50,916 nucleotides of DNA from an uncultured Clostridium sp. (GTDB lineage Bacteria > Bacillota > Clostridia > TANB77 > CAG-508), in contig CAOKGO010000011.1 of NCBI GenBank assembly GCA_948468045.1, forward strand, positions 1 through 50,916, in the 5' to 3' direction. How positions within the stretch are numbered: the first letter of the stretch is position 1; each line of letters starts with the position of its first letter. The translations under genes were made by a program, and so were the position numbers. Below the pieces are notes generated by a model, which was given only the letters and a program-made list of their open reading frames with translations, was not told where the DNA came from and ran no database searches. Shown here one piece after another: positions 42,601 to 50,916 of the stretch.

Positions 42601-45600
42601 AATATCACTACCTTTCATTCTTAAATATCTGCTTTGTGCTTCTACTCTTGCTTTTGCAAGTTCAAATTCTTTTGTTACATTTTGGGTTGTTTGATATTTT
42701 TTAATATTTTCAATAACATTTTGTCTTTCTTCATTTACAGATAAAATAAAATCTATTACCACTTCTTCCCCAGGTTTTATTTTGATAGTTCTTTTTAGTG
42801 CTACAACTGTTTCAGTAACTAGGCCTACTTTTTTTGATAATGGAATTGAATTTTGAACAAGATTTGGAATTCCTAAATTTCCTCTACCTATAAACTTTTC
42901 TAAATCAATTTCATATTCAAAATCCCCAACTGTTTCACTATTTGTGGATAAGTTAGCTCCTAAATACATTTTTGGTTTGTTCGGTTCTCTATTTTTTCTT
43001 TCTAAAATAATACTATTTGTTTCTTCATCAAATTCGTTTATTAAAAACAAATTGTTAAAAACAGGATGTGCATAATCTTGCTCTTTTTCTGAAAGTACAG
43101 GCTCAAAATAGCAAGTTACTTCTAAAATTTCTTCCTCGTTTCCTTGATTCTCTAATATCATTCTTCTTAGCTCTACTGGACTATTTGAACTAATTGTAGT
43201 TTTTATTTTAGTTTTTATATTTCCTTCTAAAATTTCTTGTTCATGCCTATCTTCCATAAAACTTATTTGATATTGATTTTCTTTGTTTTCGTTATAATTA
43301 TAATTTGAACTCCATATTTTTTTAGTTTTAATATTTTTTACACAAAAGAAAATCCCTTGTGAATAGTCATTAGTTGGTTTAAAACGATTTATATAAATAT
43401 TTTTGTATTTACTAACTCCCTGCCCTTTTTGGTTCATTGCAACAATATAATTTTCATTTGAAATAAAGTTTCCTGTTATCAATCTTTCATCTATTTTCTT
43501 ATAAGTCGTTTCTATATAATTTTCGTAATCTTTATATTTCAATTTTTCCACCTTTTCCTTTTTTTCTTTTGTTATTATAAAAGTTTCTGGCATTGTTTCT
43601 TGTAATAAAATACTAACTGCCTCTATTTCTGGGTTTTTCATAAATCTTTTTGATAAAATATCTCTTGAAAATAAATTGTTAATACTTAGTAAAATTAGAC
43701 CTTGATGATGTGCCATATAAGTTTTTACAATAGCTGATTTTTTACCTTTTTCTACTCTTTGAGGTGTATAATCTATTGCTTCATAAAACCCGTATTTATC
43801 ATACATTCCCTCTTTTTCTAATCTTTTTAAATTCTGAATTTCCTCTTTTGGAACTTCTGTAATTGCTAATATTCCTCCATAACTAGATACTACCATTTCA
43901 TCTGCCAATCCTCTTTTTAATCCTAACCATGGAATACCAAAAGCTTTATACTGGTAATTTCCTTGTAAGTCTTTTAAATTAAAAGCCGCTTCTGAAATTC
44001 CCCATGCTATATTTAGTTTTTCACTGTATTTTATTTGTGTTTGAATTAAAAATTTACAAGCTTCATCTAATAAACTTCCCTCATATTTGGGAATATTAAT
44101 ATTTGGCATAAGATATTCAAATGCTGTTCCAGACCACGAAACAAGGCCTTTGTATTTTCCTAAAGTTGTTAAAGTCCTACTTAAATAGTTCCAATGCCTA
44201 CTTGGAATGTCTTTTTTAGCAATTGCAACTAGACTTGCTTGCCTTGCTTCTGATGCTAATAAATCATAATAAGAATCTGTTAATTTATTTTCTTCTATAT
44301 TAAATCCAATTGAAAAAATTTGTTGCTCTTTATTATAAAGAGTGCTAAAATCTGTATTTTCAATTAATCGTTTAACAATTGATGCTAATTCATTCTCTTT
44401 TTTTTCTTCTAAAAATGTTTTTGTTACATATAAATAACCAACAAAATTCCCACTGTCTACTGTTGAAACATATCTTGGGTTTAATGGTTCTTTTGTCTTT
44501 ATATTGTACCAATTATAAAGATGACCATTCCATTTTGCCAAATTTTCTATTGTATAAATAATGTTTTTTAGTAAATTCATTGCTTTTTCTTCATCTATAT
44601 ATCCTAAATCATAACTAGAAATTACTGCTAACATAGAAAGACCTATATTTGTAGATGATGTTCTTGAAACTATCTTTTCTTTTCTGTTTTCTTGATAGTT
44701 ATCTGGTATTAAGTAATTGTTTTCTTTAGTCAAATAGTTTTCAAAAAAGCTCCATGTTCTTTTTCCAATTTCTAAGACATATTCTTTTTCTTTTTTGTCT
44801 AATTTATCTATTGCTTCTTGTTTGTCTATTTCTCTGCTTATATACCACATAATAATAGGAATTACAATCCAAAATGCCCCAATTATTACTGATACTATAC
44901 TCGACTTTAATAATGCTATTGCAATACTAGTTATACCAAACAAAACATTTACTGCCATTTGGTTATAGTAAGAAACCAAATCTGTTTTTGCCTGTTTTTC
45001 TGCTTCTTCTGATGTTGTCCATTCTAATAAATGTTTTTTTGAAATTATTACCCTATATAAAGTTTTTAAGATAGATTTTAAAGATGTATATGCTTTATAT
45101 GGTAAATTCCCAAATGTTATTACTGCTCTATAAAAAGCACCTTTTAGTCCTCCAATTTTAGGTGTAAATGTTTTTTGTTTTTGTTCGCCTTGCTTTTTGA
45201 AAATGCAAATATTTAATATTTCTAATAAATATGGAAAAATGCTGATTCCAAGTAAAATTCCTATACTTAGAAATATTGGTTTTGCCTTAGTTATTCCTAT
45301 AATATTACTGTAAATTACAGCTATTACTATTGAGATTTCTATTAAACTTCTTCTTAAATTATCAAATATTTTGTATTTAGAAAGTAAGTTAAGTGGACTT
45401 TTATGCTTTAACCATTTTAGAATTTGCCAATCTCCTCTAATCCACCTAGAAAGTCTATTCATAAAACTTGTATAGTTACATGGATATCCATCCATTAGCA
45501 TAATATCTGATACTAAGCCACATCTTAAGTAACATCCCTCTAGTAAATCATGGCTAAGTACAGTATTTTCTGGAATTTGATTTTCTAACACTTTTGTATA

Positions 45601-47726
45601 AACATCTAAATCATAAATACCTTTACCTGTAAAAATCCCCTCTCCAAAGTTATCTTGATAAAGGTCTGATATTGCATTTGTATAAAAGTCTGTTCCACCA
45701 CTTCCTGCAAATATTTTTGTAAACATGGTTTTGTAACTAATATCTAAATTCACACCAACTCTAGGTTGCATAATTCCATATCCATCTATTACTATATTTT
45801 TTTGTTTGTCTATTTGGGGTTTATTTAAAATATGGCTCATTGCTCCTACTAATTCAAATGCTGAATTTAAAACCAAATCTGTGTCACTGTCTAATGTTAT
45901 GATATATTTTATTTTTTCTAGTTTTGTAGATTCTAATGTGTTTACTCTGAATGGATTTTTGATTTTTCCCATTAAGTATTCATTTAATTGTGTAAGCATT
46001 CCTCTTTTACGTTCCCAACCTAAAAAAGCTTTTTCTTTTTCATTCCATTCACGTTTTCTATAAATAAAGTTAAAAATTTGAATTTTTTGTGTTTGTTTTT
46101 TATATTTTTCATTTAGCATACTTGTTAGTTTTTTTCCTTCTTCAATTACTTCTATATCTTTTTCTTCTTCTTTTTTTTGACTTTGACTACAATCTCCGAA
46201 GTAGTGTAAAATATAAGTTTTCTGACTGGTTTGCTAAATAAAATACTTCTAGCTTTCTCATTAATTCTTGTACTTTTTCTTTATTTTTTATAATTGTTGG
46301 TATTACTACCATTGTAGCATTTTCTTTATCAATTCCATTTGAGAAATCTAGTTTTGGTATTGGTTTTGGCTTTATTATTTTGCTTAATATATATTGTATA
46401 ATTTGTATTGAAACTTCTGAGGATGGTATAAGGACTAAAAGAAAAGTCCAAAAATTAAGCTCTATTAAACTACTAATTCCTATTGCTATTAAAAAAGTCA
46501 AACTACTAATTCCTAGCAAATAAGCTTTTACTTTGTCTTTTTGGTTCATTTGTCTACTAATTTTGTATTTTAAAATATCATATAATTGATTTATTCCTTT
46601 ATCTATTAAATAATATCCTATATGTGCTTGTTTTTTGTTTGTTTGATTATTTGCTTTATCATTTGCTTCATTTGTTGCTAATTCCAAGGCTTTTTTTGCA
46701 ATATATATTTCTGAAATTTTTGTTTTTTTAGATATTTCTTTTATTTTGTTTCTATATTCATCTTTTGTATTGTCTGTCATTTTTTCATATATGTTTAATG
46801 GGTCTTGCCTTAAAATTTCTTCTACCCCATTTATTTTTTCAAATATTTCTAAAAAGTTTATTCTTTGTATCTTTTTTATGCTAATTATACTATTTCCAAT
46901 AGATACTTTTCTAGTTGCTATGTCAAAGTGTTCTTTTTTTATTACTTCTGAAACGTTACTACCGTGTCATTTCTACTGCTTCTTCTAGTGCTTTTAAATA
47001 ACTATATCCTTTTTTTCCATATCTTTTTAGAATATATGACATATATTCAATAAAAGGATATTTCATATCGCAAAATGCGTCTTTTTCTAGTTTTTTTATT
47101 TGGTTTATTTTAAAGTGTTGGTCTTGTTTTATTTTGTTTTCTACTAGCCTTTCTGTTATGCTTTCAGCTTTATATTTTTGTATTTGGCAACTATATATTT
47201 TTTCACAAATTTCTCTTATGTTTTCAATTATAGCAATTTGAAGAAATATGCCTATATTCCATATTTCTTCCATACTAAGTGTCTTTTTTGTTTGGTAGCT
47301 TGCCAAATAATCTTCTAAATCGTTTTTTTCGATTTTGTTGTCTGTGTATGCTACAATTTCTGAGGCAATTACATAAATTCTAGCAAAGCCTTTGTATGGT
47401 CCATTTGCTATTCCTACAAAGTTTGTATATTTTTTAAGTGTTAATTCTTTTTGAATTTGTTTTACTGTTTCTTCTATGATGTAAAGGTTGTCTAATAACC
47501 ATTCTCCTGCTGGGTGTATACTAATTCCTAGTTTTAGATGCTCATTTAATAGGTTGTATACTTGGTGTATTGTTTGGAAGTTTTCTATCATATGTGGTAC
47601 TGGATATGTTTCTTTTTGAGATTTATTATTTAAGTTATGGTTAGAAGCTATTTTTTGTAAATGGCTTTCTAAATGGCTTTTATCTATTACGGTTCCATTT
47701 ATTTTAAGTATTTTATTTGTTTTCAA
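39639..47726 (-). CDS. Cyclic beta-glucan synthase-like giant enzyme (GT84 + GH94) with three +1 CGG shifts
   Basis: Four frames join into one 2694-residue membrane enzyme. In-phase CGG codons lie at 46964-46962 (EMT/GSNVSEV), 46198-46196 (YFTLL/GDCSQSQ) and 41043-41041 (SRLL/GKTGYYQSGGAFGFRDQ). After the first, KVSIGNSIISIKKIQRINFL appears, the conserved synthase N-terminal block. The middle has ITLDSDTDLVLNSA, GKGIYDLDVY and NRLSRWIRGDWQIL (glycosyltransferase), then membrane helices and a glucoamylase-like domain. The C-terminal GH94 part has the catalytic Asp region GSGDWNDGFSTVGNKGKGES. The family makes cyclic or linear beta-1,2-glucans. The start is TTG 47726, with GGAG at about 10 nt inside a hairpin (47734-47783). 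Skipping C at all three sites leaves one unbroken frame to the stop at 39639. Confidence 0.88.
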
Positions 47727-47733
47727 AAAAATT

Positions 47734-47783
47734 CCACTCCTTGCTTTAATATGTTATTCAAACATATTGTTTGCAAAGAGTGG
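47734..47783 (-). promoter_or_regulatory. Hairpin sequestering the ribosome site of the glucan synthase gene
   Basis: On the reverse strand CCACTCTTTGC pairs with GCAAGGAGTGG, and AATATGTT pairs with AACATATT inside. The GGAG that serves the TTG start is in the right arm, so folding would hide it. Confidence 0.6.
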
Positions 47784-47811
47784 AAATTTTATGCATTTTT
47801 AATTTGTTTTA

Positions 47812-48682
47812 TTAAAGTTCAAATTCATAGTCCATTTCTTCTACTTCTTTATTTTCTTTTGTCCTTTTAAAATTTTCTAATGATTGCATAAATTTTGCTT
47901 TTCCTATTGATATATCATTTTGTTTTCCGTTTTCTAAATAACCTATGCAATCTATTCCATTTGGTATTACACTTCCCATTTTTTCAAGTATTGATACAGT
48001 ATTTTGACCATATTGCTCTCCTATTGTAACTTTTTTTGGTTCTCCATCTTTCATTGTGATACAGTCTATTATGTCTCCTCTTGTGTTATACACTTTATAA
48101 ACTTTTAAATTTTCTATTATGTCATAGGAAATTCCATCATTTATTAATTTTTGTTCTGTTATACTTGGTTCATCTCCATGTGTAATAATTTCTCCTGTTC
48201 CGTGTGTTTACAAAAGCATAATCTTCGTAACTTGCTGAGTTTAATGTTATCTCCGCTGTTGTTAGTAGTACTTTTCCTGATATTTCTTCTAATTGTTCTA
48301 TATATAAATTTTTTAGAAAAGCTAATAGATTTTGTTTTTCTATTTCTAGCTTTTCTTTTTTAGTAGTAATTTTTATTTCCTCTTGTTCATTAGTAACATT
48401 ATTTTCTCTGTTTTCTTTTGGCTTAGTAATTTTATAGCATCCTGCCATTAATAATGCTACTGCACTTGTTATCCCTAACATTCCTATTCTTATTCTTTTT
48501 TTCTTTTTGTTTCTTTTTATTTGGTTTGTTTTTCTTCTTTTTATTTCTTCTTCTATTTTTTCTCTTTTGTACATTTCTTTTGTTATTGTATCTAATACTT
48601 GTTTTTCTTGTTGTGTCTTTCTTTTTCGTTCAGGATTTGCAGCTACATTTATTACATCTATTTTTTTCTTTTTATTTTCCAT
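47812..48682 (-). CDS. Unknown single-span membrane protein with +1 CGG shift
   Basis: A 289-residue protein I do not recognise. The first 65 residues are very basic (KKKKIDVINVAANPERKRKT), then one hydrophobic helix (IGMLGITSAVALLMAGCY), a Lys/Glu linker and an external domain. Codon 161 is an in-phase CGG (48202-48200) after YAFVNT. Skipping the C gives VNTGTGEIITHGDEPSIT and continues for 128 more codons through DCITMKDGEPKKVTIGEQYG. In the starting frame it stops soon after. Both halves have good codon structure on the same strand without a second ribosome site. AAAGGAGG precedes the ATG. Confidence 0.75.
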
Positions 48683-48710
48683 ATAAGCTTCCTCCTTTTA
48701 CTACTCTTTT

Positions 48711-48739
48711 ATTATACCATATTATGTAAAACAAATCAA
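48711..48739 (-). promoter_or_regulatory. Promoter of the 48682 gene, first of three look-alikes
   Basis: TTGATT (48739-48734), a 17-nt spacer with TACATAATATGG, and TATAAT (48716-48711). Matching promoters lie at 49009-49037 and 49406-49434. Confidence 0.7.
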
Positions 48740-48753
48740 ATAGAAAAGGACGT

Positions 48754-48942
48754 TCAATGTGAACGCCTCCTTTTCCTCCGAGCTTTTCTTCTTTCTACTC
48801 TTGCCCCTATTAGGCTAATGCTTAATAGGAAAAGCATTATTCCTATTATGGGCAGAGCCCTTAGTATGCCACTGTCGAATCTACATCCGACAAAAGCCAC
48901 TACCAAACTTAAAATGGGCATAAAAATATTTGTTTTTTTCAT
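48754..48942 (-). CDS. Small two-span membrane protein, holds the one ambiguous CGG
   Basis: A 62-residue protein with two hydrophobic helices (FMPILSLVVAFVG and IIGIMLFLLSISLIG) and a basic end. AAAAGGAG precedes the ATG. Codon 55 is CGG (48780-48778). If read as Arg, the protein ends RRKARRKRRRSH with TGA in the loop of a terminator-like hairpin. If shifted +1, it would run on through that hairpin for some 35 more codons. The neighbouring gene (49134-49349) also ends inside its terminator loop, which favours the unshifted reading. The family is unknown. Confidence 0.6.
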   Translation of the reverse strand: MKKTNIFMPILSLVVAFVGCRFDSGILRALPIIGIMLFLLSISLIGARVERRKARRKRRRSH

Positions 48943-49008
48943 TTTTTCTCCTTTTCTTTTGTTTGCCCAAAGTACTTGGGCTTTATTTATACGTTACTAT
49001 TACTATTT

Positions 49009-49037
49009 ATTATACCACATTATGTAGATTTTTGCAA
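49009..49037 (-). promoter_or_regulatory. Promoter of the 48942 gene, second of three look-alikes
   Basis: TTGCAA (49037-49032), a 17-nt spacer with TACATAATGTGG, and TATAAT (49014-49009). A GCCC/GGGC hairpin lies between it and the ribosome site. Confidence 0.75.
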
Positions 49038-49133
49038 AATAGATTTTGAAAGAAGCATAGAAGTGTATGTGTCAAGTATTTATAAGCAATTTTTTAATTT
49101 TTTCTATAACAATTTAAAGAAATACAGATGCCC

Positions 49134-49349
49134 TTATTTTAGGGCCTCTGTATTTCTTTCTTCGACTTCTGCTTCTTTCGCAGCTTCGCAGAAGCTACAT
49201 ATTGCAACAATACCCATTATAATAATGGATACTGTTACAAGTGTTTTTGCATTAGTTGGCACAGGTCCTACCAACCTTGCAATTGCTATGGCACCTAATC
49301 CTATTGTGAATAGGATATCTCCTAGATACCTTTTTCTTTTTTGCTTCAT
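49134..49349 (-). CDS. Small two-span membrane protein
   Basis: A 71-residue protein of unknown family with two hydrophobic helices (DILFTIGLGAIAIARLVG and TLVTVSIIIMGIVAICSF) and a charged Glu-rich end. I start at ATG 49349 because AGGAGG lies 4 nt before it; an upstream TTG in the same frame would place the ribosome site inside the gene. It resembles the 48942 gene in size and layout, its leader has a similar GCCCC/GGGGC hairpin and its promoter has the same spacer. The TAA stop lies in the loop of its terminator. Confidence 0.6.
   Translation of the reverse strand: MKQKRKRYLGDILFTIGLGAIAIARLVGPVPTNAKTLVTVSIIIMGIVAICSFCEAAKEAEVEERNTEALK
49137..49173 (-). terminator. Terminator overlapping the end of the 71-residue protein gene
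   Basis: On the reverse strand AGAAATACAGAGGCCCT pairs with AGGGCATCTGTATTTCT, and the stop codon is in the loop region. Confidence 0.65.
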
Positions 49350-49405
49350 CTTTCCTCCTTGCCCCAATAACTGGGGCTGAAACTAGTTTGCAAGTTACTA
49401 TTATA

Positions 49406-49434
49406 ATTATACCACTTTATGTAAAAAAATGCAA
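49406..49434 (-). promoter_or_regulatory. Promoter of the 49349 gene, third of three look-alikes
   Basis: TTGCAT (49434-49429), a 17-nt spacer with TACATAAAGTGG, and TATAAT (49411-49406). It overlaps the 3' end of the cwlD locus. Confidence 0.7.
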
Positions 49435-49438
49435 AATT

Positions 49439-50180
49439 TTAATTTTCATAAAAGTAATCTGTTATTCCGTTGTAAATTCCCCAAGCTAATCTGTTTTGAT
49501 AATCATCTTCTAGCAATTGTTTTTCTTCTTCAGGATTTGATAAGAACCCACATTCTACAATAGAGATTGGTATTTCTACATGTTTCATAATATAAACAGT
49601 ATCTAACTTCATTGCTACTCTTTTATTTTCTTTTTGTATCGCTTCATTTAAATTTAATTGAATTGATTTTGCAAGTTTTGTACTTTTTTCATCTCCATTT
49701 TTGTAAAAACATTGCCATCCCCAATATTGCCCTTGTGGAATTTTGTTTAAATGGATACTTACAAAAATATCTGCACTACTTTCGTTTCCAATTTTTACTC
49801 TATTATGAATGTCTGAAATTTTCTTTTGTTTTAAGGTAGTTGCATCTAAATCATAAATAGAATTTTCATCCGAACGTGTTAGAATAACTGTACTTCCACT
49901 TGTTTCCAATAAATTTTGTAGCTTTAGTGCAATTTTCAAATTGGTCTCAGCTTCTGTTGTTCCGTCTGCTACTTTCTGCTCCTTCGTCTGGAACACCATG
50001 TCCTGCATCTATTACAACCGTTCTACCTGATACTGGAGTTGCAGTAGTTGGAATTACATTTTGCTGTTCTTGTTTTTGTCCTTTTTTACTGTTTCCCGCT
50101 ATTTGGAAAGAGAAAGCAAAAATTGCAAGTAAAAGTCCTGCTACTATAATTTGAATTCTTTTTTTGTTTATAATAATCAT
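49439..50180 (-). CDS. cwlD: CwlD-like N-acetylmuramoyl-L-alanine amidase with +1 CGG shift
   Basis: CwlD removes peptide side chains in spore cortex peptidoglycan as the first step to muramic lactam. The restored protein has 246 residues: an N-terminal helix (IIVAGLLLAIFAFSFQIAG), VVIDAGHGVPDEGAESS (zinc ligand His), TEAETNLKIALKLQNLLE (zinc ligand Glu), VSIHLNKI (zinc ligand His) and VECGFLSNPEEE (catalytic Glu). Codon 73 is an in-phase CGG (49964-49962); skipping the C gives SSRGTTEAETN. In the starting frame it stops six codons later and lacks all but the first ligand. The AGGAG before the ATG is inside a hairpin (50190-50226). Confidence 0.9.
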
Positions 50181-50189
50181 ATGAAAAAC

Positions 50190-50226
50190 TCCTAATATAA
50201 AATATCTTATTATATTTATATTAGGA
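50190..50226 (-). promoter_or_regulatory. Hairpin covering the cwlD ribosome site
   Basis: TCCTAATATAAA and TTTATATTAGGA are perfect 12-bp arms. On the reverse strand the AGGAG for cwlD is at the 3' foot of the stem, so it could be hidden. It could also end transcripts from the CRISPR side. Confidence 0.55.
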
Positions 50227-50288
50227 ATTTTTTTTTATATTCATTTTTTTCTTTTTATAATATTTTATAGCACTTATTTTTCACATTT

Positions 50289-50916
50289 ATTGATTAATCT
50301 ATAATATAAATACAACTCTAAAACTCTAATATTGATTTAGAGGACGGAATTAAGTTTTATTACTATCTAAAATAACACAACTCTAAAACTACGCTTGATT
50401 GATACTCATTTCGCCATTTGTTTTATTACTATCTAAAATAACACAACTCTAAAACTTTGTTTTTGCTATTCCTATTATATTGCTTGTTTTATTACTATCT
50501 AAAATAACACAACTCTAAAACAACAACACCGTCTTGAATTGCCTTTAAAGAGTTTTATTACTATCTAAAATAACACAACTCTAAAACCAAAAACATAATG
50601 CGAATGATAGCTTGCAAGTTTTATTACTATCTAAAATAACACAACTCTAAAACCACTTTAAATCCTTTAACTTTTTTTCATCCGTTTTATTACTATCTAA
50701 AATAACACAACTCTAAAACCATGATTTATGTTACTTTTCCTGCTTTTAAGTTTTATTACTATCTAAAATAACACAACTCTAAAACGATATTATATCACCA
50801 ACAATAAAAATTAATGTTTTATTACTATCTAAAATAACACAACTCTAAAACAACACCAAAAGTTTGACCCTTAAAAATAAGTTTTATTACTATCTAAAAT
50901 AACACAACTCTAAAAC
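50289..50916 (-). CRISPR. CRISPR array, type II-like repeat, running off the window end
   Basis: Nine identical 36-nt repeats start at 50354, 50420, 50486, 50552, 50618, 50684, 50750, 50816 and 50881, with spacers of 29-30 nt. A tenth, degenerate repeat (50289-50324) keeps only the last 13 nt (ACAACTCTAAAAC). On the reverse strand the repeat starts GTTTTAGAG, as in Cas9-associated arrays, and ends AATAAAAC. The degenerate copy marks the leader-distal end. The array is therefore probably read leftward, and the leader, newer spacers and cas genes lie beyond 50916. No cas gene or tracrRNA-like anti-repeat is seen in the window. Confidence 0.95.

Noticed and set aside
4708..50180. Frame breaks as ordinary sequencing or assembly errors
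   Set aside because: All 15 have the same change (an extra C making a phase-0 CGG before a Gly codon). None is in a homopolymer, and C|GG in other phases or outside genes shows no such sign. Raw reads would still be the final proof.
4708..50180. The split genes as pseudogenes
   Set aside because: They include rplM, truA and dapF, which are essential or nearly so. Apart from the CGG sites the frames are clean on both sides, with intact motifs.
4708..50180. CGG reassigned as a triplet to another amino acid
   Set aside because: A triplet reassignment would not change the frame. Here the downstream protein is only correct after a +1 move.
4708..50180. prfB-like programmed frameshifting with an SD stimulator
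   Set aside because: There is no stop codon at the shift site and no consistent SD-like sequence upstream of the 15 sites.
50227..50288. tracrRNA anti-repeat next to the array
   Set aside because: The short AT-rich gap has no sequence complementary to the repeat beyond T-run matches.

Overview
The window looks like an assembled contig from an uncultured, strongly AT-rich, spore-forming Clostridia-type Firmicute. Supporting signs are bofA, yaaL, cwlD and a BofC-like gene, the DapL route to diaminopimelate, ClpE, CdaA, and AGGAGG ribosome sites with sigma-A promoters. The right edge stops exactly at the end of a CRISPR repeat, as a contig broken inside an array would.

The central observation is a recoding signal. 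Reading every gene codon by codon, I find 15 in-phase CGG codons in 12 genes that are either recognisable or rejoined by the rule. At every one the reading frame must move +1: the C is passed over and the following GGN is read as glycine, so the quadruplet CGGN gives one Gly. The genes are bofA, an ArsP_2-type permease, truA (twice), clpE, comEC, rplM, glgP, dapF, a papain-like protease, a giant cyclic-glucan synthase (three times), an unknown membrane protein and cwlD. The restored proteins match family motifs across the junctions, for example KPLGRVATE in L13, GVHALGQVANF in TruA and YSGGLGILSGDHLKSA in GlgP. C|GGN across a codon boundary is common and is read normally, so the effect is phase-specific. 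I see no CGG used as ordinary Arg except one ambiguous case in a 62-codon ORF (48778-48780). Genes affected by the shift are annotated here as single full-length CDSs.

Layout. 1-4012: right part of a Tn4451-like mobilizable element, with a structured oriT region, a MobV relaxase, a TnpW-like protein and a TnpX-like large serine recombinase. 4098-7924: yqeK, yaaL-bofA and an orphan VirD4-like coupling ATPase. 8017-14387, leftward: ArsP_2-type permease, DUF2651-like protein, truA, cdaA, a 45-residue membrane protein, pdp, rnhB and a pilin-like protein. 14725-21204: htrA, a DUF3298-like protein, clpE-pgsA and a bofC-like gene. 21235-26214: comEC, an SH3/NlpC-P60 hydrolase and the rplM-rpsI operon. 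26406-33435: amidotransferase, acetyltransferase, metallo-hydrolase, glgP, dapL and dapF. 33662-39448: a dockerin-tailed papain-like protease beside a membrane-anchored cohesin-like protein, then a monofunctional transglycosylase. 39639-47726: one 2694-residue cyclic-glucan synthase. 47812-50180: small membrane proteins sharing a promoter motif, then cwlD. 50289-50916: a type II-like CRISPR array.

Short palindromic elements with GGGAC cores are scattered between genes and often supply the terminator or the last codons of a gene.
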